DNA of 64,000 nt from Flavicella sp049625305. Lineage in GTDB: Bacteria; Bacteroidota; Bacteroidia; Flavobacteriales; Flavobacteriaceae. The stretch spans positions 1 through 64,000 of the forward strand of contig JBMZVD010000002.1 of the NCBI GenBank assembly GCA_049625305.1, written 5' to 3'. A program made the translations under genes and the position numbers. The notes under the pieces are model-generated. The model had not been told where the DNA came from and did not search any database. It worked only from the letters and a program-made list of their open reading frames with translations. Position 1 is the stretch's first letter. Every line of letters begins with the position of its first letter. Positions 44,724 to 53,554 of this stretch are shown piece by piece.

Positions 44724-45731
44724 ATGAAAAATAGAAACGCCATACCCGATTTACTCAAAGGCATTGCTGTGCTATGTATGATTCAGGTTCATGTATTGGA
44801 AGTATTCGCTATTCCTACGTTCACAGAAACGGCTATTGGAAAAGCTTTACTCTTTTTGGGTGGCCCTTGGGTAGCTCCTGTATTTGGAGCCGTTTTTGGA
44901 TATTATATTGCTGCCTCCAAAAAAACAACCAAAGAGCTTTGGCAAAGAGGGGGCTACTTACTCCTCGTTGGTTTCGGGTTAAATATTGCCTTAAATGCCA
45001 ATTTATTCTATAAAATTTACATAGGTAGTCTTCAGATAAATCCCTATCCTTATCTTTTTGGAGTTGATTTTTTACTCTTTGCGGGCCTGGCACTTTTCCC
45101 ATTGACTTTACTAAAAAACAAACAAATATTAGGTCTGCTTATAGCCCTTGTAACAGCTTCTTTTTTGGGAACCTTGCTAGTAACGTATACCACCACCGAT
45201 ACTATTGCAAACTATATACTCGCCTTTTTGTACGGTACTGCTCGCTGGTCCTACTTCCCTTTATTACCATGGATTTGCTATCCACTGATGGGAATGCTGT
45301 ACCGTAATCTTCAAGTAAAAAAAGGATGGAAGCTACTACAACACTCAAAAACACAACATCTAATATTAGTCCTTGGAAGTGTGTTTCTTTTTTTTACACT
45401 AGACTATGCTATTGAAATAGCCTCTCATTTGCAAAACTATTACCACCACGGAATAAGTTTCGTGATTTGGACAGGGTTCTTTTTGATGTTCTTGACATCA
45501 ACTGCCTACCAAGTTGAACTAAAACTATCTGGTAACAGAGTAGTAAAATACCTGAAATGGTTGGGTGGAAATGTCACGGTAATCTATATTGTACAATGGA
45601 TCCTCATCGGAAATATAGGCACAGAAATTTTTCAAACGGTCGAAAGCCCATTATTATTGATATATAGTTATATCAGCGTATTAGCAGGCTCTAGTTGTAT
45701 CGTTTTGGTTTGGAAAAAAATAGCAGCTTAA
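44724..45731 (+). CDS. Membrane acyltransferase-like protein (heparan-glucosaminide N-acetyltransferase type)
   Basis: 335 residues with about nine or ten membrane helices. The first helix carries IPDLLKGIAVLCMIQVHV, matching the DUF1624/heparan-alpha-glucosaminide N-acetyltransferase domain (RxxDxxKGxxI with the His active site in helix one). Relatives acetylate sugars across the membrane using acetyl-CoA; the acceptor is unknown. The stop codon overlaps the stop of the convergent ATP-grasp gene (shared TTAA). I cannot tell whether it is functionally linked to the neighbouring cluster. Confidence 0.75.
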   Translation: MKNRNAIPDLLKGIAVLCMIQVHVLEVFAIPTFTETAIGKALLFLGGPWVAPVFGAVFGYYIAASKKTTKELWQRGGYLLLVGFGLNIALNANLFYKIYIGSLQINPYPYLFGVDFLLFAGLALFPLTLLKNKQILGLLIALVTASFLGTLLVTYTTTDTIANYILAFLYGTARWSYFPLLPWICYPLMGMLYRNLQVKKGWKLLQHSKTQHLILVLGSVFLFFTLDYAIEIASHLQNYYHHGISFVIWTGFFLMFLTSTAYQVELKLSGNRVVKYLKWLGGNVTVIYIVQWILIGNIGTEIFQTVESPLLLIYSYISVLAGSSCIVLVWKKIAA

Positions 45732-47215
45732 CCTAATTTGAAGCCCTCTTGTAACTCTGCTAAATCTTCTTCTGATAAGGCGCTCATATCTAAAATTTCT
45801 GACTTGTAATGAGAACGCAACGCCTTTATCCAACGTTTGGCACGGCTTGAAATTTCAAAATCATCAGACATCAACCTACCACGCAATACCAAAATACCCA
45901 AGTCTGCTCCCTCATAAATATAATCGTCTTTTTGGGTGATTTGTATAAAAAAAGCTTCGTTATCTCCCAATACCGCTTGTCGGTGGGTGTCCATTTTTTT
46001 GAAACGTATGTTCCCATTATTTTTCATTTCCCAAATTCCCGAGGCAGGAACGGCTGTCGCTAATTCTAAAGTCTTATACGTATGTTTGACAACCAACTGG
46101 CTCCAACTATCCATATTAGCGGCTTCTGCCCAACGGTCCGAAAGTGCAGCTGTATCTATCTCGTAAGGAATGTCCATCCACTCCAACAAGTGAAATAAAA
46201 ACAATGGCACATCTAGCATTGCAAACTTTGAGTGATTGGTCAGACTACTCACCCCAGAAACTCGAGGGTTCAATTCTCCTAGATAAACTTCTTTGCTATC
46301 CTGATCTATCAAATAATCCAATTCAAAATATCCTTTGTATCCTTCTTCTCGTAACTGATCTCCGAATCGTTGGGTATATATTTTGGCTTTGTTGCGAATA
46401 TCTTCTGTAAAGGCATTGGGGTAGATTTCATTCCCACACCAACCTCCTTTGTAAGGCGTCAATTCTTTAAAACCAACCAACTCCGTCATTAGAGGAGCTA
46501 CTATCGTCCCGTGTTGAGTCACACATCCCTCGATAGCCGTTCCATAACAATTGATGCGCTTCATAATTTTGACCTCTTCCTCTGCTTCTATCTCAGAAGC
46601 ATGTTCTTCATAGCTCGCTTCATCTGTTATAAAAAAAGTCGTATGCCCAGAGTCCCCAAAAGGAGTTTGTATGACCAAATCAGAACCCAGCCCTTTGGAC
46701 ACTTTACACAAGTGCTCATAATTTTCCACTTTAGAAAGTACATTCGGCACACAAGCTACCCCGGCTTTGGCAGCAATACGATTGGTATTTACCTTATTGT
46801 CTAATGAGGTTCGTAAGTCCGCACTTGGAAAACACAAATCCAAGCCTAATGTCTTGGTCAAGGTTTCTGTTTTCTCATCAAACATCAAAAACAAAGCTTT
46901 GCTATTTTCTCCAGCAACTTTTTGACTATTGATATAATCTATGACCTCTGGATGTGTCAACAAATAGTTATTGATATCCTCAATACTCGTAAATTCTGGA
47001 TGGGGCACCTCCTCTTTAGGAGAAAACAAGTTCAGATGCAAGCCCTCATAAGAATCGATATGACTGATGTATTTGAAATTCGACACCCATTCATCCATCC
47101 CCAACAAGTTAAAATTGGTAGCACTGATAAAGTAAATAGGAGTTGTATTTTGTTTGAAAAAGTTTTTAATTTCTTGAATTCCTTTTAAAACGGGCTGTTG
47201 GTTTGAAGTAGTCAT
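45728..47215 (-). CDS. ATP-grasp carboxylate-amine ligase-like protein
   Basis: 495 residues from the ATG at 47215; the frame is open two codons further to a TTG. An ATP-grasp fold lies at about 130-330, with the QTPFGDSGHTTFF glycine loop and the catalytic end YFELDYLIDQ through GELNPRVSG. The N-terminal 120 residues form a preATP-grasp domain and the C-terminal 170 residues are not recognised. Such enzymes join a carboxylate to an amine or other nucleophile through an acyl phosphate. It lies 22 bases behind the decarboxylase gene, so they form an operon; the natural guess is that the amine made by the decarboxylase is its nucleophile. Confidence 0.82.
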   Translation of the reverse strand: MTTSNQQPVLKGIQEIKNFFKQNTTPIYFISATNFNLLGMDEWVSNFKYISHIDSYEGLHLNLFSPKEEVPHPEFTSIEDINNYLLTHPEVIDYINSQKVAGENSKALFLMFDEKTETLTKTLGLDLCFPSADLRTSLDNKVNTNRIAAKAGVACVPNVLSKVENYEHLCKVSKGLGSDLVIQTPFGDSGHTTFFITDEASYEEHASEIEAEEEVKIMKRINCYGTAIEGCVTQHGTIVAPLMTELVGFKELTPYKGGWCGNEIYPNAFTEDIRNKAKIYTQRFGDQLREEGYKGYFELDYLIDQDSKEVYLGELNPRVSGVSSLTNHSKFAMLDVPLFLFHLLEWMDIPYEIDTAALSDRWAEAANMDSWSQLVVKHTYKTLELATAVPASGIWEMKNNGNIRFKKMDTHRQAVLGDNEAFFIQITQKDDYIYEGADLGILVLRGRLMSDDFEISSRAKRWIKALRSHYKSEILDMSALSEEDLAELQEGFKLG

Positions 47216-47237
47216 TTTCAATAGTTTTTTTTATGGT

Positions 47238-49970
47238 TTAATTATCGGATCCACCGATTTGTATGGCTTTCATAGCGTGCATAGCACCCATAGCTGAAAT
47301 AGTATTTTTTCTACTCAAAGCTTCTTCGGTAAAAACCTTCAGTCCAAGATCTGCCCTGTATCCGTGAATTTCTTTTACATCTAAGGCCAACATAAACCGA
47401 ATGATTGCAGCACTTACCTCTTGCCCTGGAACTAAAATTGGAAAACCAGGTGGGTATGGAATCACAAAAGAAGTAGAAACCAAAGATTTTGAGTTTTCAA
47501 GAGCTTCCAAGCTATCTTCCAACAATATATAAGTACACAAATCCTCTTCATAACCTAAAAAATAAGCTTCACGAATGTTTCCTCCTGGAACTCCTGGAGC
47601 CGCTAAAAATGAATGGTGAAAATTGCTGAAATCTGGCAAAGGAGGTACATCGTGCATCAAAGACTGTATGTAATTTTTAGAAATTTCTGCCTCTCTTTTA
47701 TTGAGGGAGCGATTGCTCGCATCCAATTCATTGGCAATCTGCAACAAAGCATTGATCAAAAAGGTAACACTGCCTCGCGTCGTACCAATATTGGTCATCA
47801 ACAAAACTGAATTTCTTGAAGTTTTATTGACCTGAATTCCAAAACGATCCATCAAATATTGGTTTTTAAAAGCGTCTCCGGTAATTCCTGTTTTACCAAC
47901 AGAAAGGGTCAATTTGGTAGGGTCTAATACGAAATCATCCAATTCCCAAGATGCTTCCATCCTGTCCCAACCTCTTTCGATATTGTAGTAATTTTTCTCG
48001 TCAGAAACTCGAAAACGACTCGGAATCAAATCTTCTACGGTCAATAAGTGAAAGTATTTACTCAATTTAGGATGGTCTTTGATTTTAGAGCGCAATACCA
48101 TTGCCATCTCAATGCTCTGTTCTACCAACTCATAACCTTCCAACTCCATTTGTCGTCTTCCGGCATCCAAGGACGCTACTATTTGATAGCTTGCAGAAGT
48201 AGTGGTATGTGTCATATAAGCCTCATTAAAAGTATCGGCAACCTTTCTACTGAATTCCTCATCCCAAACCTGAATCATAGACCCTTGGCGGAAGCTCGAA
48301 AGCGTCTTGTGGGTGCTTTGTGTTGCATAGACCCTTATTTTAACCAAATCTGGATCAGGCATGCTCGGATGTTCGTTTGCTTTAAGTCCCTTTAGATGTG
48401 ACTTGTAAGCTTTGCGATATTCAGGTGTCTTGTATTTGTCGTATAATTTTTGTGCGACATACATTCCGGTTCGCTGCTTGTACATGTAAGTAAAACTCGC
48501 AAAAGCAAACCACGCTTCGTCCCATAGGAAAACCATATCGGGTTTGATCGCAAGTACTTCTTCCATTACTTTTTCTACATTGTATACCAAACCATCAAAA
48601 GTACAATTTGTCAATAAAAGCATTTTTACGCGGTCTAACTTTCCGACTTCTTTTAACGAGAGGAGTTTGTCTTTGATGGTTTTCAATGGAACGGCACCAT
48701 ACATAGAGTATTCCTCTATAGGGTAAGAGTCTAAATAGGCAGGGAAAGCACCTGCTAATACCAAACCGTAGTGATGTGACTTGTGACAATCCCTATCAAC
48801 TAAGACTACATCGCCTGGTTTTATCAATGCTTGTTGTACTATTTTATTTGAAGTGGAAGTTCCGTTGGTCACAAAAAATGTACGCTCTGCTCCATAGGCT
48901 TTTGCTGCCTTTTCTTGAGCCTTTTTCATAGGACCTTTTGGCTGTAACAAGGAGTCTAAACCTCCATTCGTGGCAGAAGTCTCTGATAAAAAGACATTTC
49001 TCCCATAAAAATCTCCAAAATCAGAAATCCATCGCGACTTAAACACTGAATTCCCCCTCGAAATAGGCATGGCATGAAAGACACTGATCGGTCGTTTGCT
49101 ATACTCCGTCAGAGCTGTAAAAAATGGAGTTTCATAACGTTCATTGATTCCATTGATAATTGTCAAATGCAACTCTTGGACATCTTCCATACGGTAAAAG
49201 ATGCGGCGAAAAGCTTTGACCGTAGTATCTTCCATATGAGTCAATGAAACATCCGTAATATAATAGATATCTAACTCGGGACGAAATTGTTTGATGTATT
49301 TCCCTAACAATGGTCCTAGCGCTGCATCAGAAACATTAGTAAGGTCAATTTTCAAAACATTTTGAATAAAAGGCTTCAGCAATGTGCTGATGTTTTTTGA
49401 AAAATGCAGAGGTGCATAACGAATGACTGCTGCTTGAATGTTATAGTTAAAAAACAAACAAATCAGCGCGTCTTGAAAAGAACGTTGCACCACCAAATCG
49501 TAGGTCAGTTGATCCCTTGGATCCATAAGCTCCTTGGACTTCTTTTTGAGCAATTCCTCATCGTGCAACGATAGGTTCTCTACATACAATACCTCAAAGG
49601 AATTACCTTTGACGTCCATTGCCTTCTTTTGAGAACCTTTATCAGACTTGTCAAAATGGTCGGGACGCAACTCAGGATGGGTACGGTAATCGTCACTCAC
49701 CAACAAAGCCACCACCTCAGTCACTCGATTGCTCACGGCATTGAACTCCTCTTTGGAGACAGCTGCAATAATTTCTTTTGTAAAAGTAGCTCCAGGGAAT
49801 GAAAAATAATGCTCAATACATAATAAATTTTGGAGAATACTATTCAAAGCCTCTAGACGTTTGTCAAAACTCTTGTCTTTTTGGTAGTGGGTAATCTGTT
49901 TACTCTGTTCTTTTAAATCATTCCACAAGTCAATGCGAAGTTGGTTGATATTGTAATGTTTTGAAATCAT
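47238..49970 (-). CDS. Orn/Lys/Arg decarboxylase-like PLP enzyme, extended (910 residues)
   Basis: Fold-type I PLP decarboxylase of the inducible Orn/Lys/Arg family. The N-terminal 280 residues include a receiver-like wing domain. The PLP core from about 310 has the segment VDRDCHKSHHYG, the cofactor aspartate in FLWDEAWFAF, and the Schiff-base lysine Lys555 in STHKTLSS. A C-terminal domain from about 770 carries PYPPGFPILVPGQ, a family hallmark. At 910 residues it is longer than the usual 710-755. The likely reaction is decarboxylation of arginine or lysine, releasing agmatine or cadaverine, but the substrate specificity cannot be read. It is followed 22 bases later by the ATP-grasp ligase and preceded 42 bases earlier by the VOC gene. 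Confidence 0.88.
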   Translation of the reverse strand: MISKHYNINQLRIDLWNDLKEQSKQITHYQKDKSFDKRLEALNSILQNLLCIEHYFSFPGATFTKEIIAAVSKEEFNAVSNRVTEVVALLVSDDYRTHPELRPDHFDKSDKGSQKKAMDVKGNSFEVLYVENLSLHDEELLKKKSKELMDPRDQLTYDLVVQRSFQDALICLFFNYNIQAAVIRYAPLHFSKNISTLLKPFIQNVLKIDLTNVSDAALGPLLGKYIKQFRPELDIYYITDVSLTHMEDTTVKAFRRIFYRMEDVQELHLTIINGINERYETPFFTALTEYSKRPISVFHAMPISRGNSVFKSRWISDFGDFYGRNVFLSETSATNGGLDSLLQPKGPMKKAQEKAAKAYGAERTFFVTNGTSTSNKIVQQALIKPGDVVLVDRDCHKSHHYGLVLAGAFPAYLDSYPIEEYSMYGAVPLKTIKDKLLSLKEVGKLDRVKMLLLTNCTFDGLVYNVEKVMEEVLAIKPDMVFLWDEAWFAFASFTYMYKQRTGMYVAQKLYDKYKTPEYRKAYKSHLKGLKANEHPSMPDPDLVKIRVYATQSTHKTLSSFRQGSMIQVWDEEFSRKVADTFNEAYMTHTTTSASYQIVASLDAGRRQMELEGYELVEQSIEMAMVLRSKIKDHPKLSKYFHLLTVEDLIPSRFRVSDEKNYYNIERGWDRMEASWELDDFVLDPTKLTLSVGKTGITGDAFKNQYLMDRFGIQVNKTSRNSVLLMTNIGTTRGSVTFLINALLQIANELDASNRSLNKREAEISKNYIQSLMHDVPPLPDFSNFHHSFLAAPGVPGGNIREAYFLGYEEDLCTYILLEDSLEALENSKSLVSTSFVIPYPPGFPILVPGQEVSAAIIRFMLALDVKEIHGYRADLGLKVFTEEALSRKNTISAMGAMHAMKAIQIGGSDN

Positions 49971-50012
49971 TATGAATCGGTTTAATGCATTTATAAACAG
50001 ACTAATTAATCT

Positions 50013-50453
50013 TTATTTCTTTGAGTGTAACGCCATACGGTTTCCTTCAGAATCTATAAACAAGGCAAAATACCCAGCGGTATCACTCAAAAAAGTCTTT
50101 TGCATAATCACCCTTCCTCCTGCCTCATTGACTCTTGAAAGTACGAGGTTCAAATCTTCACCTCCGTTCAAATAAACCAAAGGTCCTACCTCACTCGGTA
50201 CACAACCAGGCCCTGTTACAATAGCGCCCCCTATTCCTGTTTCTGCAGGGAAAAAAGACATGGCAAAACCATTTAACTCAACAGATTTCATCTCTATCTG
50301 GTAAATATAATTGTAAAAAGAAGTAGATCTATAATGACTGTAAGCAGGAATCTCAAACCAACTGACGAAATTTTTAAAAACAGCTTTTTTATCTTTTAGC
50401 TTCTTTAGACTCGCTTCTTCTATTTTTTTCTTAAGGTTGACTGTAGACCCCAT
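50013..50453 (-). CDS. VOC family (glyoxalase/bleomycin-resistance fold) protein
   Basis: 146 residues. The first 37 are a charged helical segment (STVNLKKKIEEASLKKLKDK) not normally part of the VOC fold. The remainder, FKNFVSWFEIPAY through the end NRMALHSK, is one VOC unit with two beta-alpha-beta-beta-beta repeats. VOC proteins are metal-dependent lyases, dioxygenases or binding proteins; the function is unknown here. It lies 42 bases before the decarboxylase gene on the same strand, so it is probably the first gene of the VOC-decarboxylase-ligase run. Confidence 0.82.
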   Translation of the reverse strand: MGSTVNLKKKIEEASLKKLKDKKAVFKNFVSWFEIPAYSHYRSTSFYNYIYQIEMKSVELNGFAMSFFPAETGIGGAIVTGPGCVPSEVGPLVYLNGGEDLNLVLSRVNEAGGRVIMQKTFLSDTAGYFALFIDSEGNRMALHSKK

Positions 50454-50680
50454 AGTAACGTGTAATTATTTTTAAAAAGAAAGTACCTATGCTTTATGAA
50501 GTATCCTAACAACAAAACCATAAAGAACTGTTAACTACTAGGATTTGCTTGTATAAATCAGAAAACTTTTAGTAAATTACAAATATTATTTCAGTTTCAA
50601 TGACATAAATACATTCATACGATCAATTTTATACCTTTTTAACATTTAATTGAAAATAGTACTAGCAGATTACTTCTTAT

Positions 50681-52882
50681 ATGAATAAAACGATACAACA
50701 AAATTATTGGATTCAATCTGTCTTGAACAGTTATAGCTTGGTATTCTTTTCATTAAACAATCTATTTGCATTGTGTATTCTTTTGGTAACATTTTTCACC
50801 CCTTTTGTAGGAATTTGTGGTTTTATGGGGATTCTAATCACAAACGTGGTCGCAAATTATTTAGGTTTTGACAAGAAAGACATACATAGCGGAATGTTTG
50901 GTTTCAATGCACTCTTTCTTGGAATGGCCATGGGTTATGAATTTAATGTGAACGGTCCTTTTCTTGTATTGTTTCTCTCGGCCATGTTGATTTTATTATT
51001 GATCACAGTATCTATGCGTGGTTATTTGAACAAATACAACCTGCCTTTTCTTGTTTTCCCCTTTATCATCACCTACTGGTTGGTATCGCTCTCAGCTTCT
51101 AACTTCGACAATATTATCTTAAACGAAAGCCATAGCTATACCATCAACCAAAATTTAAAAGAGAGTACCTCCATATGGTATCAGATCACACATACTCTGG
51201 ATAGCTTTCCCTTGTTCCCATTTGTTGCTGCCTATCTCAAAACACTAGCGGGAACCTTTTTTCAAAATAGTATTTTAGCAGGAGTTCTTATCGCATTAGG
51301 ATTGTTGCAATTTTCGAGAATCGCCTTTTCTTTGAGTATTATTGGCTTTTCTTGTGCCTATTTTTACTATGTTATTTTTGGAGCCGATGTATCAGATTTG
51401 ACCCATGATCTATTGGGGGCAAATTTTATTTTTACAGCCATTGCCATTGGTTGCTTCTTTATCATTCCAAATACCTACAGCTATCTTTTGGTTGTCGTTC
51501 TTACGCCTGTGGTACTTTTAAGTGCTTTGGCTCTGACAAAAATTTTAGCACCTTTTCAAATCAAACCCTATTCTTTATCGTTTAGCCTGATCACTACTTT
51601 GGTACTGTTTGCACTCAACCAGCGCTTGTTTACCAAATACCTACAAGTCGTCACGCTGCAATACTTCTCTGCGGAAAAGACAATCTACAAATACATCAAT
51701 TCCTTGCAGCGCTTTAAAAACGAGCACCTGTACAAAGTAATATTGCCTTTTATTGGAGAATGGAATGTAAGCCAAGGCTACGACGGAAATATCACGCATT
51801 TAGGAGATTGGAGCAAAGCATTAGATTTTGTGATTGAAGACTCTGAAGAAAACACCTACTTCTTACCGGCTAATCTCAAAGAAGGTATGAAACCTGAAAA
51901 TTTCTATTGCTACAATAAAGAAATACTAGCCCCCTATGACGGTTATGTTTACGACATCATCAATACAGTAGATGACAACGATATCGGTGACATGGACACC
52001 TCTAACAATTGGGGAAATTCAATTATAATAAACCACTTAAACGGGCTGTTTTCTCAAATAAGTCATATAAAAAAGGATTCTTTTGGGGTTTTTGTAGGTC
52101 AATACATCAAAAAAGGTACTTTTTTGGGAACTTGTGGAAATTCCGGACGTTCTCCAGAGCCACATATTCATTTTCAATTTCAAACTGCTCCTTATTTGGG
52201 TTCGAAAACTTTCCCCTATCCTATTGCTTATTTTATCGAAAGAAAAGGAGGAAAAAGAAAACTGAGAATCTCTGAAGTACCCAATGAAAAAGCTTTTATA
52301 AGCAATGTATTGGTGAGTGAACTTTTAGCGGTCGGCTTTTCTTTACTTCCCGGACAAAAACTAAGTCTAAAAAATACCCAAACGAATGAAAAAGTGTATT
52401 GGGAAGTATTTACGGATGCATTCAATCGAACACATATTTATTGTAAAGCCTCTAAATCAACGGCCTATTTTAAGAACGATGGAACCATGTTTTACTTTAC
52501 CGATTTTGAAGGAGACAAAAAATCACTCCTCTTTCAATTTTACCTTGCTGCCTACCGACAATTACTAGGATACTATGAGGGTGTAGACGTGGAAGACAAG
52601 ATACCTTTGATTCATTTTAACAAAAAGATCCCACAGTTTTTCCAAGACTTTTTAGCGCCCTTTTACTTATTTACGCAAGCAAATTATAAGGCTTCCTTTG
52701 AATATGCTGACAACATATATGCTCCACAACACTTAAAAATAAAGGCATCCGTAGAGGCTAAACTGGTTGATTACAGCTTCAAAAAGACAAATTTTGAACT
52801 AGAGCTGAAAGATTACAAACTAAACAGTTTTACCATACACCATAAAAAACATACCGAACAGTATCTTTTTGAATTTGAATAA
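50681..52882 (+). CDS. Urea-transporter (UT family) domain fused to an M23 peptidase-like domain
   Basis: 733 residues. About 18-320 is a membrane domain with about ten hydrophobic helices in two related halves, matching the UT (urea transporter) family; FGFNALFLGMAMG and LLGANFIFTAIAIG are the paired half-site motifs. From about 355 follows an M23 (LytM-like) metallopeptidase domain with metal ligands His373, Asp382 and His497 and the HIH motif at 495-497, all present. A C-terminal beta-rich domain (about 540-733) closes it. The UT part may pass urea or another small amide; the M23 part could cleave or bind peptidoglycan. It is first of three plus-strand genes, 26 bases before the TPR gene. 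Confidence 0.85.
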   Translation: MNKTIQQNYWIQSVLNSYSLVFFSLNNLFALCILLVTFFTPFVGICGFMGILITNVVANYLGFDKKDIHSGMFGFNALFLGMAMGYEFNVNGPFLVLFLSAMLILLLITVSMRGYLNKYNLPFLVFPFIITYWLVSLSASNFDNIILNESHSYTINQNLKESTSIWYQITHTLDSFPLFPFVAAYLKTLAGTFFQNSILAGVLIALGLLQFSRIAFSLSIIGFSCAYFYYVIFGADVSDLTHDLLGANFIFTAIAIGCFFIIPNTYSYLLVVVLTPVVLLSALALTKILAPFQIKPYSLSFSLITTLVLFALNQRLFTKYLQVVTLQYFSAEKTIYKYINSLQRFKNEHLYKVILPFIGEWNVSQGYDGNITHLGDWSKALDFVIEDSEENTYFLPANLKEGMKPENFYCYNKEILAPYDGYVYDIINTVDDNDIGDMDTSNNWGNSIIINHLNGLFSQISHIKKDSFGVFVGQYIKKGTFLGTCGNSGRSPEPHIHFQFQTAPYLGSKTFPYPIAYFIERKGGKRKLRISEVPNEKAFISNVLVSELLAVGFSLLPGQKLSLKNTQTNEKVYWEVFTDAFNRTHIYCKASKSTAYFKNDGTMFYFTDFEGDKKSLLFQFYLAAYRQLLGYYEGVDVEDKIPLIHFNKKIPQFFQDFLAPFYLFTQANYKASFEYADNIYAPQHLKIKASVEAKLVDYSFKKTNFELELKDYKLNSFTIHHKKHTEQYLFEFE

Positions 52883-52908
52883 AAAAACACTTTTTAAACT
52901 TAAAGACA

Positions 52909-53523
52909 ATGAACTTATTTAAACAATGCTACCTAGTATTCTTATTTTTAACGACTGTGCAAATAACTGCACAAAACAAAAAAATCACTAGTGCTTTTGC
53001 AACTTCTTATACTTTTCAAGAACAGGCAAACTACGAAGCTGCCATTGCAGAAATAAACAAAGTATACAATGAAGACTCCTATGAAATCAATCTGCGTTTA
53101 GGGTGGTTACACTACTTGGGAGAAAACAATGTGCAAGCGATTAATTATTACAAAAAGGCATCTAAAATTATGCCAGCTGCTACGGAACCACAGTGGAATA
53201 TGATTACAGTCTATACCAAGACAGAAAACTGGATAGAGATTGAAAAACAATACTTATCAATCATCGAATTGGATCCAAAAAACACGAGTGCTAATTACAA
53301 CCTAGGACTTATTTATTACTACAGAAAAGACTTTTCTAGGGCCAAAAAATACTTTGATGTAGCACTAAATATCAAACCTTTCGGCTACAACAACCTTTTG
53401 ATGAGCGCTTGGACCAATTATTTCTTAGGAAATAGAAACAATGCTTCTATCTTGTTCAACAAAGTACTATTGTACAGTCCAAACGACCCTTCTGCATTAG
53501 AAGGTTTGGCCTTGATGAAATAA
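52909..53523 (+). CDS. Periplasmic TPR protein
   Basis: 204 residues. A signal peptide (cleavage after TAQN, about residue 22) is followed by about four tetratricopeptide units (for example NYNLGLIYYYRKDFSRAKKY and ANYEAAIAEINKVY). It probably sits in the periplasm as a scaffold. The position between the UT-M23 gene (26-base gap) and the TPR-barrel gene (31-base gap) suggests that it connects the inner-membrane transporter with the outer-membrane barrel. No enzymatic motif is visible. Confidence 0.82.
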   Translation: MNLFKQCYLVFLFLTTVQITAQNKKITSAFATSYTFQEQANYEAAIAEINKVYNEDSYEINLRLGWLHYLGENNVQAINYYKKASKIMPAATEPQWNMITVYTKTENWIEIEKQYLSIIELDPKNTSANYNLGLIYYYRKDFSRAKKYFDVALNIKPFGYNNLLMSAWTNYFLGNRNNASILFNKVLLYSPNDPSALEGLALMK

Positions 53524-53554
53524 AACAAATATTCACTTTAAAAGCATCTAAACT

